Position numbers and translations under genes: made by a program
Part shown: positions 14,625-20,986 of the stretch, piece after piece
Layout: each line of letters opens with the position of its first letter
Position numbering within the stretch: position 1 is the stretch's first letter
Virus record (IMG/VR): IMGVR_UViG_3300037294_000132
Span: 1 to 21,934 of that record
Direction: 5' to 3' (one strand)
DNA from: a virus
Length of the DNA stretch: 21,934 nt
Notes under the pieces: generated by a model
Databases searched by the model: none
What the model was told of the DNA's origin: nothing
Seen by the model: the letters and a program-made list of their open reading frames with translations, nothing else

Positions 14625-15008
14625 ATGAGTGAATTAACGATTAACGGAAAAATTAAGTCTTTTACAAAAGTAGAAAGCGGAACGTCTAAAGCTGGCAAAG
14701 AATGGCAAAAACAATCCTTCATAGTTGCTAATGATGGCGGTTATGAAGGTAAAGAACAAATATTTTGTTTTGAAGTATTTGGAACTGAAAAAGTAGAAAA
14801 TCTAACTAAGTTTCAAAAAGTAGGCGATGAGGTAACTGTTCAATTTAACATAGGCACAAATGAATATAACAACCCTACTAAAGGATTGCAATACTTTACA
14901 TCGTTAAGTGCATGGAGAATTGAAAAGTTAGCAACTGCACCTGTACAAGAATACGCACCCGTTACATCTGCAGAACTTGAAGAAGAACTAGACGATTTAC
15001 CTTTTTAA
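14625..15008 (+). CDS. ssb: single-stranded DNA-binding protein (DUF3127 type)
   Basis: A 127-residue OB-fold protein: MSELTINGKIKSFTKVESGT, GKEWQKQSFIVAND (69% of strands visible in alternation), FCFEVFGTEKVENL, VGDEVTVQFNIGTNEYNNPT and a final SLSAWRIEKL strand. A flexible linker leads to the acidic tip EEELDDLPF (119-127), the classic SSB tail that recruits partner enzymes. It should coat single strands for the annealase, RusA and primase-helicase. This DUF3127 type is common in Bacteroidota, supporting the host assignment. Confidence 0.85.
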   Translation: MSELTINGKIKSFTKVESGTSKAGKEWQKQSFIVANDGGYEGKEQIFCFEVFGTEKVENLTKFQKVGDEVTVQFNIGTNEYNNPTKGLQYFTSLSAWRIEKLATAPVQEYAPVTSAELEEELDDLPF

Positions 15009-15010
15009 TA

Positions 15011-15217
15011 TTGGCAACTTTTAAAGAAATAGAAGCGTTCTTTTTGGATTATAAATTTGAAAAGGGCGTTTTTAAATTAAACAAATGCACCACGTTTAAC
15101 GACCCTAAAAAGTTAGTCAATACTCACGTATCATATTTGAAAGCAAATAGCGTAAATCGTGTTTATTTGCCTTATTACGAAAGATTAAAGCAATTATATT
15201 TAAAACTAAAAGAATAA
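15011..15217 (+). CDS. DUF6965-like small protein, TTG start
   Basis: A 68-residue protein with no ATG near the start: TTG at 15011-15013, two bases after the SSB stop, is the best start. The body, GVFKLNKCTTFNDPKKLVNT followed by HVSYLKANSVNRVYLPYYER, fits a small phage/bacterial domain with a conserved 'F(I/V)xxH...L..N...PYxxRL' pattern (DUF6965 as I know it). Role unknown. It sits between the SSB and the DnaA-like gene. Confidence 0.6.
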   Translation: MATFKEIEAFFLDYKFEKGVFKLNKCTTFNDPKKLVNTHVSYLKANSVNRVYLPYYERLKQLYLKLKE

Positions 15218-15218
15218 T

Positions 15219-15659
15219 ATGCCGAAATTTAAAAAAACATTATTAGAATTAGATAAAATAAAAGCTAAGGAGATAATAAAAACCATTAGTAATTTTTATA
15301 ATGTAGATATTTTAAGCAAGTCAAGAAAAAAAAATATAATATCAGCAAGGCACTTAGCTATTTATTATGTTTATAAAAAAACCACCATGTCACAAATGAA
15401 TTGCGCACTGCTTTTTAATAAAGACCATTCAACTATTAGACATTCTATAATTTCAATAGAAAATCTACTAAGCTACGATAGAGAATTTAGAAAAGAAAAA
15501 TTAAAAGTAGATGAAGAGGTAGAAAAAATAGACTTTCAAAAAATAGATGATTATAATTTATTTAAAGAGCAAAAAGAAGTACAAATACTTATTGAAAAAT
15601 TAAGCCTTAAGGATTTAATTAAACTAAAAAAGGAATTATGGGAAAAGATAAACAATTAA
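15219..15659 (+). CDS. DnaA domain IV-like DNA-binding protein
   Basis: A 146-residue protein whose residues 20-85 match the C-terminal DNA-binding domain of DnaA: SARHLAIYYVYKKTTMSQMN, then NKDHSTIRHSIISI (67-80), the basic-loop/helix signature that reads DnaA boxes (usual form 'xDHSTVxHA'). The AAA+ ATPase domain is absent. The C-terminal half is a charged helical tail. It could bind the phage origin or host DnaA boxes. It follows the DUF6965-like gene by one base and overlaps the next gene by 22 bp. Confidence 0.8.
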   Translation: MPKFKKTLLELDKIKAKEIIKTISNFYNVDILSKSRKKNIISARHLAIYYVYKKTTMSQMNCALLFNKDHSTIRHSIISIENLLSYDREFRKEKLKVDEEVEKIDFQKIDDYNLFKEQKEVQILIEKLSLKDLIKLKKELWEKINN

Positions 15660-15982
15660 AAAATGGGTTAGACTTATTGTTTCATTGCTACCTAACCATT
15701 GAATGTATGGAATCATATAATCTAACTGGCTTAGTAAAAAAGTTTGGCAATTTATTTAAAAACTCTTTAGAAAAAGCTGTAATGAATGGGATTGATAAAC
15801 AATCATTAAAGGATGAGGAGTTGCTAAACAATGCTATAAAAAAGAAAAAAAGAATGGTTTACCAAATTGCAAACATGAATGAAGTAGACCAGATTTTATT
15901 TAGCGAATTTACAGATAAATATGTTCAAAACATTAAAATAGCAAGAAAAAAAGGAGTTGTATTTTTTGATAAATTATTATAA
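15638..15982 (+). CDS. 114-residue helical hypothetical protein
   Basis: An all-helical basic protein starting MGKDKQLKNGLDLLFHCYLT and holding a Lys-run KKKKRMVYQIANMNEVDQIL. No membrane segment or enzyme motif. The 22-bp overlap with the DnaA-like gene means coupled translation. Position between an origin-binding-like protein and RusA suggests a replication or recombination helper, but no family is recognised. Confidence 0.6.
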   Translation: MGKDKQLKNGLDLLFHCYLTIECMESYNLTGLVKKFGNLFKNSLEKAVMNGIDKQSLKDEELLNNAIKKKKRMVYQIANMNEVDQILFSEFTDKYVQNIKIARKKGVVFFDKLL

Positions 15983-15985
15983 ATC

Positions 15986-16312
15986 ATGAAAATAAACGTA
16001 AAACCTTTATCTGTTAATCAATGCTGGGCAGGTCGTAGGTTTAAAACACCAAAATATAAATCTTATGAGAAGGAAGTTTTATTAAAATTATCTAAAATAA
16101 AGATACCAGAAGGCAAATTAGAAATAATTATAACGTTCGGACTATCTTCTAAACTTGCAGACTATGACAACCCTTTAAAAGCCTTTCAAGATATACTATG
16201 CAAGAAATATAAATTTGATGATAGGAGAATTTATAGAGGTATAATTGAAAAAGTTGACGTAAAAAAAGGAGAAGAATTTATAGAATTTTATATAAAAAAG
16301 TTTGATTATTAA
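15986..16312 (+). CDS. rusA: RusA family Holliday junction resolvase
   Basis: A 108-residue endonuclease. The core LADYDNPLKAFQDILCKKYK (58-77) carries the metal-binding acids Asp59, Asp61 and probably Asp69; FDDRRIYRG (77-85) supplies Asp78/Asp79, equivalent to the third catalytic Asp of RusA. N-terminal VKPLSVNQCWAGRRFKTPKY is also typical ('SVNxxW...R...T.....Y'). It resolves branched DNA made by annealing and replication, before packaging. The TTTG of the next promoter lies inside its last codons. Confidence 0.88.
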   Translation: MKINVKPLSVNQCWAGRRFKTPKYKSYEKEVLLKLSKIKIPEGKLEIIITFGLSSKLADYDNPLKAFQDILCKKYKFDDRRIYRGIIEKVDVKKGEEFIEFYIKKFDY

Positions 16313-16331
16313 ATAAAATTGATTATATTTG
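16301..16331 (+). promoter_or_regulatory. promoter of the small RNA / DUF6291 leader
   Basis: TTTG at 16301-16304, exactly 19 bp, TATATTTG at 16324-16331: the strongest Bacteroidota consensus match in the window, set inside the end of rusA. Transcription should start near 16337, directly before the structured RNA. Confidence 0.75.
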
Positions 16332-16336
16332 TATTC

Positions 16337-16424
16337 GTTGCGGTCGAAAACAAGGCAAATAAAATTTAACATAAACTCTTTAAAGATGATAGCTTCGACC
16401 CTATCTGATTTAAAGAGTTTTTTG
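16337..16424 (+). ncRNA. candidate small structured RNA or attenuator with pseudoknot
   Basis: Non-coding stretch between rusA and the DUF6291-like start. A perfect stem AAACTCTTTAAA (16373-16384) with TTTAAAGAGTTT (16409-16420) encloses a symmetric GAT/TGA internal loop and a second stem GATAG/CTATC (16388-16392, 16401-16405). The apical loop CTTCGACC (16393-16400) is complementary over 7 bases (TTCGACC) to GGTCGAA at 16342-16348 near the predicted 5' end, so a pseudoknot can form. A T6 run (16418-16423) follows, as in an intrinsic terminator. With its own promoter this gives an RNA of about 85-90 nt, 13 bp before the next start codon. Confidence 0.6.
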
Positions 16425-16436
16425 TATTTAAAAATT

Positions 16437-17078
16437 ATGAAGTTAACAAAAAGAAAAGGGTTTAATTTTTTTAGAAGTTATTTTGATGTTTATAATGAGT
16501 TAGAAAATAATGAAGATAAAGTTGCATTTATAGATGCTTTGCTTAATCGTCAGTTTATGGGTGTTAAACCAACTGATTTAAAAGGTATGTCAAAGTTCGC
16601 TTACATTTCACAAACTAATAGTATTGATAGTCAGGTTAAGGGTTACGAGGATAAAACAAAAACAAAATTAAACCCCTTTGAAGATAATTTTTTACCCCCT
16701 ACCATAGGGGTGTATAAAATAAAAACAACCCCTAGCCTACAAGTAGAAGAGAAAGAGAAAGAGAAAGAGAAAGAGAAAGAGAAAGAGAAAGAGAAACAAC
16801 AAAAAAACCAAGAATTTTTAAAAATGGTGTGTGATTTCTTTTCTCAAACCACAGAACCATTAAATAGAAAAGTTTGGGGGTTTATGAATAATCTAAATAA
16901 TAATGGTGAATTTGAGGAATTTGTAAGGCAAACAAATGCTTATATTAAATACAAAAAACAATCTGATGAAAAAATACATAGTTGGCTTGGTTACGAGAGC
17001 GAATGGAACTCATCAGATTATGTAGACAAATTGAGCAAAATAACAAAACCAGTTAAAAAATATAAACCATCACTTTAA
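16437..17078 (+). CDS. DUF6291-like replication protein
   Basis: The true start is the ATG at 16437-16439; the same frame is open further upstream only through the structured leader. The 213-residue product begins MKLTKRKGFNFFRSYFDVYN and has DKVAFIDALLNRQFMGVKPT, then KGMSKFAYISQTNSIDSQVK and GYEDKTK. This N-terminal domain is known from phage replication genes (DUF6291). A linker (Glu-Lys)8 follows at 105-120, then a second helical domain to residue 213 (WGFMNNLNNNGEFEEFVRQT, SWLGYESEWNSSDYVDKLSK). Two domains upstream of a primase-helicase suggest a helicase loader or origin protein; that role is inferred. Confidence 0.7.
   Translation: MKLTKRKGFNFFRSYFDVYNELENNEDKVAFIDALLNRQFMGVKPTDLKGMSKFAYISQTNSIDSQVKGYEDKTKTKLNPFEDNFLPPTIGVYKIKTTPSLQVEEKEKEKEKEKEKEKEKQQKNQEFLKMVCDFFSQTTEPLNRKVWGFMNNLNNNGEFEEFVRQTNAYIKYKKQSDEKIHSWLGYESEWNSSDYVDKLSKITKPVKKYKPSL
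16749..16796 (+). repeat. eight tandem copies of GAGAAA
   Basis: A perfect hexanucleotide microsatellite inside the DUF6291-like gene, phased GAG AAA and read as (Glu-Lys)8. Gain or loss of units keeps the reading frame but changes the linker length. Confidence 0.95.
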
Positions 17079-17080
17079 TT

Positions 17081-18886
17081 ATGAACAACTTTATAGAATG
17101 GAGTTCGTTAGAACTAAAAAAAACAAGTGGTAAGGAAAAGATATCCTGTCCAACCTGCGAAACTAGTAAACATAGAAAAGGTGATACCTCAATACAAATA
17201 AACCATTCAGAGGGGTTTGGTAAGTGTTTTAGGTGTGAGAGCCTAACCTTTAGAGAAAGTGAAAGTAAAAAAGTAAAGGATAAAGAATATAAGTTACCTG
17301 TTCAAACTTGGAAAAATTATACTAATTTATCTGATAAAATGGTGAGATTTATAGAGGATACCAGAAAGATAAACCAAAATACTTTAAAAGCTTTAAACGT
17401 TACCGAAGAATTATTTTATCAGCCAAAACAAGGTAAGGAGGTAAATAATATTGTTTTTAACTATTTTGAGAAAGACGTTTTAGTTAACAAGAAATATAGG
17501 GATGGAGCTAAAAACTTTATACAATCTGCTGGCACTCGTTCTATATTTTATAACATCAATTCTGTTATTGGCGAAAAGGAAGTTTGGATTTGCGAAGGGG
17601 AATTTGACGTTTTAGCACTTCATCAAATTGGTATTAAAAACGCAATATCAGTTCCAAATGGTGCGAATGATAACGATGATTACTGGTTAAATTCTAAAGA
17701 ATACTTAAAAGACGTAAAAAAATTTATTATTGCAGTTGATAACGATGAGAAAGGAAATGACTTAAAAGAGAAGATTGCGCAACGTTTAGGACGTTTTAGG
17801 TGTGAGTATATAGAATTTGTAAATAAAGACGCTAACGGCGACCTAATAGGGCAAATTTTGCATGATACAGTTAAAAAGCGTAAACGATTTCCAGTAAGTG
17901 GAACATTTAGCGTTTCTGAATTAAAAAAAGGTATATTAGAACTCTATGACAATGGTTTGCCAGATACTTTAAAACCTAAGGCATATTATTTTAGACAATT
18001 TAAAGAATGTTTCTCAGTTATGCGTGGGCAATTAACTACGGTAACTGGTATTCCTTCACATGGAAAATCAAACTTTACAGATTGGCTTGCATTAAATTTA
18101 ATAAATGATTATGATTTAAAGGGGTCTTGGTTTTCGCCAGAGCATTCTCCTATGGCACTTTACCAGACTAATTTAATGGAGAAAGTGATAGGACGTAACT
18201 TTTGGAAGGATAAAGAAACAACGCAAGGAACTGCCCCACGAATTACTAGAGATGAAATAGATAAATATGAAGAATGGGCAAATGAAAAAATATACTTAAC
18301 AGGTGCGGAAGGGGACACGTTACCAACCTGGGATTGGTTACTTGAAAAATTTAAAGAGCAAATGATTTCTTTTGGAATTGATATATTTGTGATTGATGCA
18401 TTTAACAAGGTACTTTTGCCAAATGGAAACAAGATTGACCAGATTAACATAGTGTTAACTAAACTTACACACTTTGCACAATCAAACAATGTTTTAATTA
18501 TATTGGTTGCCCATCCTACTAAAATGCAAAAAAACGAAGCAGGAATTTATAACGTTCCCGATTTGTACAGTGTTAGCGGTTCGGCTGATTTTAGAAATCA
18601 AACTCATAACGGATTTTCTATTTACCGAACATGGGAGGACGTGGAAAATAATATAGAGAATACTACCACGTTTTACAACATGAAAACAAAGTATAATTTT
18701 CAAGGGGATATAGGCTCGAGCGTAGACTTTAATTACTCTGAGGTTAACGGTCGTTATTATGAAAAAGATACACAAGAGCCTCTATTTAGTTTAATTGATA
18801 TTAGTGAAGAGTATATGAAAGAAAAAGAAATATTGCCTAAAACAACTGTAAAAGATGCCTTTGATATTGATGATTGCCCTTTTTAA
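17081..18886 (+). CDS. bifunctional DNA primase-helicase (T7 gp4-like)
   Basis: 601 residues. Zinc-binding domain: CPTC (23-26) and CFRC (49-52). TOPRIM primase domain: WICEGEFDVLALHQ with Glu172, and VDNDEKG with Asp220 and Asp222. SF4 helicase domain: Walker A GIPSHGKS (323-330), SPE with likely catalytic Glu354, Walker B IDIFVIDA (433-440, Asp439), and VAHPTK with His478. The order zinc, TOPRIM, ring helicase matches T7 gp4 and Twinkle. It would unwind and prime at the phage fork. The C-terminus DAFDIDDCPF is an acidic tip ending in Phe, like that of the SSB here. Start two bases after the previous stop. Confidence 0.92.
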   Translation: MNNFIEWSSLELKKTSGKEKISCPTCETSKHRKGDTSIQINHSEGFGKCFRCESLTFRESESKKVKDKEYKLPVQTWKNYTNLSDKMVRFIEDTRKINQNTLKALNVTEELFYQPKQGKEVNNIVFNYFEKDVLVNKKYRDGAKNFIQSAGTRSIFYNINSVIGEKEVWICEGEFDVLALHQIGIKNAISVPNGANDNDDYWLNSKEYLKDVKKFIIAVDNDEKGNDLKEKIAQRLGRFRCEYIEFVNKDANGDLIGQILHDTVKKRKRFPVSGTFSVSELKKGILELYDNGLPDTLKPKAYYFRQFKECFSVMRGQLTTVTGIPSHGKSNFTDWLALNLINDYDLKGSWFSPEHSPMALYQTNLMEKVIGRNFWKDKETTQGTAPRITRDEIDKYEEWANEKIYLTGAEGDTLPTWDWLLEKFKEQMISFGIDIFVIDAFNKVLLPNGNKIDQINIVLTKLTHFAQSNNVLIILVAHPTKMQKNEAGIYNVPDLYSVSGSADFRNQTHNGFSIYRTWEDVENNIENTTTFYNMKTKYNFQGDIGSSVDFNYSEVNGRYYEKDTQEPLFSLIDISEEYMKEKEILPKTTVKDAFDIDDCPF

Positions 18887-18887
18887 A

Positions 18888-18908
18888 TGTTAAAGTTTTG
18901 TTAAAATT
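18888..18908 (+). promoter_or_regulatory. second pair of TGTTAAAGT-like boxes
   Basis: TGTTAAAGTT (18888-18897) and TGTTAAAATT (18899-18908), starting 11 bp apart, just after the primase-helicase stop and upstream of the promoter at 18944. The same box pair precedes the early promoter at 12300-12319; here the boxes sit 11 bp, one helical turn, further upstream. Confidence 0.45.
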
Positions 18909-18943
18909 TAATATATTATAGTTTATAATGTAAATATAGGTTG

Positions 18944-18951
18944 TATATTTG
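18944..18951 (+). promoter_or_regulatory. promoter of the 18986-19310 gene pair
   Basis: TATATTTG, a perfect -7 element. The 11 bases TTGTATATTTG (18941-18951) are identical to those of the early promoter (12341-12351). The -33 region reads TTTA at about 19 bp rather than TTTG, so it may depend on an activator. Confidence 0.5.
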
Positions 18952-18985
18952 TAATCAATAACAACAATACTAAAAACTAGAAATT

Positions 18986-19126
18986 ATGACAACTACAATG
19001 AAATTAGCAATAGAAACTTATTCAAACTTAACAGGACAAACTTTTAACTCTTTAGTTGAAAAGTCTTTAGCAGGAGATAAAGTAGTAACTGATAATATTA
19101 TGAAGCTAATGTTTTTAGCTTCATAA
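18986..19126 (+). CDS. 46-residue hypothetical protein
   Basis: The product starts MTTTMKLAIETYSNLTGQTF and continues NSLVEKSLAGDKVVTDNIMK, then LMFLAS. Mostly helical and weakly hydrophobic at the end; no family recognised. It lies 35 bp behind a good promoter. Its last codons and stop form one arm and the loop of the 15-bp hairpin that also contains the next gene's start, so it may serve partly as a leader peptide for that gene. Confidence 0.5.
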   Translation: MTTTMKLAIETYSNLTGQTFNSLVEKSLAGDKVVTDNIMKLMFLAS

Positions 19127-19129
19127 TAT
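19095..19129 (+). promoter_or_regulatory. 15-bp hairpin holding the next start codon
   Basis: Perfect inverted repeat: 15-base arms at 19095-19109 and 19115-19129 around a 5-base loop. The second arm contains the stop of the 46-codon gene (TAA 19124-19126) and the first two bases of the next ATG (19128-19130). No T run follows, so it is a translation-control hairpin rather than a terminator. Confidence 0.6.
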
Positions 19130-19310
19130 GGCATACATATATCTAAATAAAGAAGATAATAGTTTACGTGTATTTGGAAGCGTTACGGCGATGTGTAAAG
19201 CTACTAATATAAACCTAAATAAGATTTATAACGTGTTTGGTAGAAAAGGCTTAAAAGAGCTCGAGAATGAATATTACAGGATTTTAAATACCAAGATAGA
19301 GCGTGCGTAA
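19128..19310 (+). CDS. 60-residue small HTH-like protein
   Basis: MAYIYLNKEDNSLRVFGSVT is followed by AMCKATNINLNKIYNVFGRK and a C-terminal EYYRILNTKIERA. Two short strands followed by a helix-turn-helix-like segment (about 18-42) suggest a small DNA-binding protein, of the kind used as a regulator or as a NUMOD-like DNA-binding module. It is the last gene before an intrinsic terminator that starts inside its final codons. Translation appears to depend on opening of the hairpin around its ATG. Confidence 0.5.
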   Translation: MAYIYLNKEDNSLRVFGSVTAMCKATNINLNKIYNVFGRKGLKELENEYYRILNTKIERA

Positions 19311-19343
19311 TACAATTCCAACATAATATGCTCGCCCTTTTTT
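19301..19343 (+). terminator. intrinsic terminator closing the replication-side operon
   Basis: GCGTGCGTA (19301-19309) can pair with TATGCTCGC (19327-19335) with one T-T mismatch and one G-T pair around a 17-base loop, followed by CC and six T (19338-19343). It overlaps the stop of the 60-codon gene and marks the change to the cassette-like gene array. Confidence 0.55.
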
Positions 19344-19403
19344 AAAACTTTTTACCAACGGATGCGGTTAAGGTTAGTTGCGTGAATAATTAATAAATTA
19401 AAT

Positions 19404-19652
19404 ATGGACTTAAAAAAAATATTAAAAAAAGCATTTAATGCTGGTTATAACACTTCATTAATGTATAATAATTTAGGAGATAAAGCACACAAGGATTTCC
19501 AAGAATTTTATAAAAAAGAAGTTACCGAGAAATTAACTTTAACCGATGTTGTACAGCAAAGCGAACAGTATTGCGAATGCACAAAGCCAACTTTAAGTAA
19601 AAGTGTTAGTAGATGTGGTAATTGTGACGAATGGTTTAAACAGCTTAAATAG
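19404..19652 (+). CDS. 82-residue protein with C-terminal Cys cluster
   Basis: Helical N-terminus (MDLKKILKKAFNAGYNTSLM), a middle EFYKKEVTEKLTL, and a C-terminal cluster CECTKP...RCGNCDEWFKQLK with four Cys at residues 57, 59, 71 and 74, a possible zinc ribbon. The 93-bp gap before it starts with the terminator and contains ACCAACGG (19363-19370) and TTAGTTGCG, a miniature of the junction arms seen further right. No family recognised. Confidence 0.6.
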   Translation: MDLKKILKKAFNAGYNTSLMYNNLGDKAHKDFQEFYKKEVTEKLTLTDVVQQSEQYCECTKPTLSKSVSRCGNCDEWFKQLK

Positions 19653-19846
19653 CAATATTGTGTACAACTTATGCATGTATAGTTTGTTGCGTAGGATAAA
19701 CGATAATTTAGTAAATATAGAATAGATTAATAACAAGAAAATAATGCTTTAAATAGAACAATAGTAGCAATTAATTATACACGTTGTTGGTTGCAGTTAT
19801 TTTAAAAAACCCCATTAATTTTATTTAAAATTAAAATATTTATAAT
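19653..19846. other. 194-bp non-coding junction before the methyltransferase
   Basis: No credible gene here. It starts with TTGTGTACAAC-like sequence and ends with TATACACGTTGTTGGTTGCA (from 19778), the same kind of 3' arm found before the membrane-protein gene (20655-20666) and the cREC gene (20981-20992). A middle AATAACAAGAAAATAATGC resembles the core of those junctions. The last 50 bp are very AT-rich leader. Confidence 0.4.
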
Positions 19847-20500
19847 ATGAAAAAGTACAAAATATTAAATTTATACGCTTGTTTAGGTGGTAATCGTTAC
19901 AAGTGGGATGAAGTTTATAGTAACTTAGAGGTTACAGCTGTAGAACTTGACCCAGAATTAGCAAGAATGTACCAGGAGCGTTTTCCTAATGATATTGTAA
20001 TTGTAGCGGATGCGCATAAGTATCTATTAAATAATTATAAAGAATTTGATTTTATATGGAGTTCGCCTCCTTGCCCAACTCATAGTAGAATACAAACAAG
20101 TTTAAAAGACAGGGATACATTTACTCCTTATTATCCAGATATGAAACTATATGAAGAAGTTATTTTTTTAGAACAATTTTTTAAAGGAAAGTATTGTGTA
20201 GAAAATGTAATACCTTATTATAAATTATTAATACCAGGTCATAAAAGAGATAGACATATTTATTGGACAAACTTTAATTTGCCAAATGTTTTATCAAGTA
20301 GGAGTGAAAGTATTGGGGGTTTAAATGAACATAAAAGACTAGAGGTGTTTCACGAATATAAATGCAAGGCTGGAATTGCTGGTTACAGAGATGTATTAAG
20401 AAATCTGGTAGATTATGAAGCAGGAAAAACGATTTTAGAAACAGCTTTCGAAATAGTAATAAAGCAAAAGGTTAATCAAGTAGATATGTTTCCAGTTTAA
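19847..20500 (+). CDS. phage-type DNA cytosine-5 methyltransferase
   Basis: 217 residues. Motif I ILNLYACLGGN (6-16, variant of FAGxGG), an acidic VELDPE (32-37), motif IV SSPPCPTHSRI with catalytic Cys76, motif VI CVENVIPYY (117-125) with Glu119, and a motif VIII-like RHIYWTNF (136-143). The rest is short: a full target-recognition domain and motif X are not clear, as in compact phage C5 methylases. The last residues QVDMFPV (211-217) fit the sliding-clamp-binding motif. It probably protects phage DNA from host restriction. No partner nuclease is nearby, so a solitary enzyme. Confidence 0.8.
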   Translation: MKKYKILNLYACLGGNRYKWDEVYSNLEVTAVELDPELARMYQERFPNDIVIVADAHKYLLNNYKEFDFIWSSPPCPTHSRIQTSLKDRDTFTPYYPDMKLYEEVIFLEQFFKGKYCVENVIPYYKLLIPGHKRDRHIYWTNFNLPNVLSSRSESIGGLNEHKRLEVFHEYKCKAGIAGYRDVLRNLVDYEAGKTILETAFEIVIKQKVNQVDMFPV

Positions 20501-20542
20501 TTTATGGGGAATAACAAGGAGGTTTTTTACAATAATTGCCAC

Positions 20543-20666
20543 CAACGGATTTGTACAAGGAAAGTAAACTATTAAAAAAAATAGAGGTATGTCGGAAATA
20601 CCGACAACCCACAAATAAACAATGAACAACGGAAAGCGAATAGCAGTTTATTTTCTTTGTACGTTG
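20543..20666 (+). repeat. structured junction element 1 (imperfect long hairpin)
   Basis: CAACG (20543-20547) and TACAAGG (20554-20560) pair with CTTTGTACGTTG (20655-20666) with six extra bases in one arm. Inside lies a short hairpin TGTCGG, AAATA, CCGACA (20590-20606), followed by CAACCCACAAATAAACAAT, almost the same as in junction element 2. Lies between methyltransferase and membrane-protein genes. Confidence 0.5.
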
Positions 20667-20690
20667 TTGTTAACTTTTAAATTTATAAAT

Positions 20691-20861
20691 ATGAAAATAG
20701 ATAAAAAAATATTAGCAATTATTATATTAATAAGCCTAGTTTTAATAGGTTTTACAATGATGTTTATATATATAAGAATAATCTTTTATCTTTTTTTAGG
20801 GTGCATAACTTTAGTTGGTATATTGACTTGGTGTTTGATGGCTCTCGATAATGAAATTTAA
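20691..20861 (+). CDS. 56-residue two-pass membrane protein
   Basis: From ATG 20691 the product is MKIDKKILAIIILISLVLIG followed by FTMMFIYIRIIFYLFLGCIT and LVGILTWCLMALDNEI: two hydrophobic helices (about 7-24 and 28-50). An in-frame ATG at 20622 would add 23 residues, but these would be read from the conserved junction element, so the inner start is preferred. A stand-alone small membrane protein in the accessory array; could be an exclusion or toxin-like factor, with no direct evidence. Confidence 0.55.
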   Translation: MKIDKKILAIIILISLVLIGFTMMFIYIRIIFYLFLGCITLVGILTWCLMALDNEI

Positions 20862-20875
20862 TTGTTACCAACGTT

Positions 20876-20986
20876 CAGTATATGAAACGGCTTGTAAAAT
20901 AAGCACATATTTCCAAAATGGAAACAACTCAATAAATAAACAATAACAACCGAAAAAGCACGGAACTAAAGCTGTTTTATATACAG
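20876..20986 (+). repeat. structured junction element 2 (imperfect long hairpin)
   Basis: CAGTATATGAAACGGCT (20876-20892) pairs with AGCTGTTTTATATACAG (20970-20986) in 16 of 17 positions, counting two G-T pairs. The loop holds a hairpin TTTCC, AAAAT, GGAAA (20910-20924), then CAACTCAATAAATAAACAAT, matching element 1. CCAACG precedes the first arm (20868-20873), and TGTTAACTG follows the second. Confidence 0.6.

Noticed and set aside
16329-16436. Upstream extension of the DUF6291-like gene from a TTG at 16329
   Set aside because: The stretch overlaps the -7 promoter element and the structured leader. The protein resembles its family only from the ATG at 16437.
18160-18775. Minus-strand frames opposite the primase-helicase
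   Set aside because: They lie over the Walker B and neighbouring helicase motifs of a clearly functional gene and show no family features.
20622-20690. Longer form of the small membrane protein from ATG 20622
   Set aside because: The added 23 residues would be encoded by the junction element, whose sequence is shared with a non-coding junction at 20925-20960.
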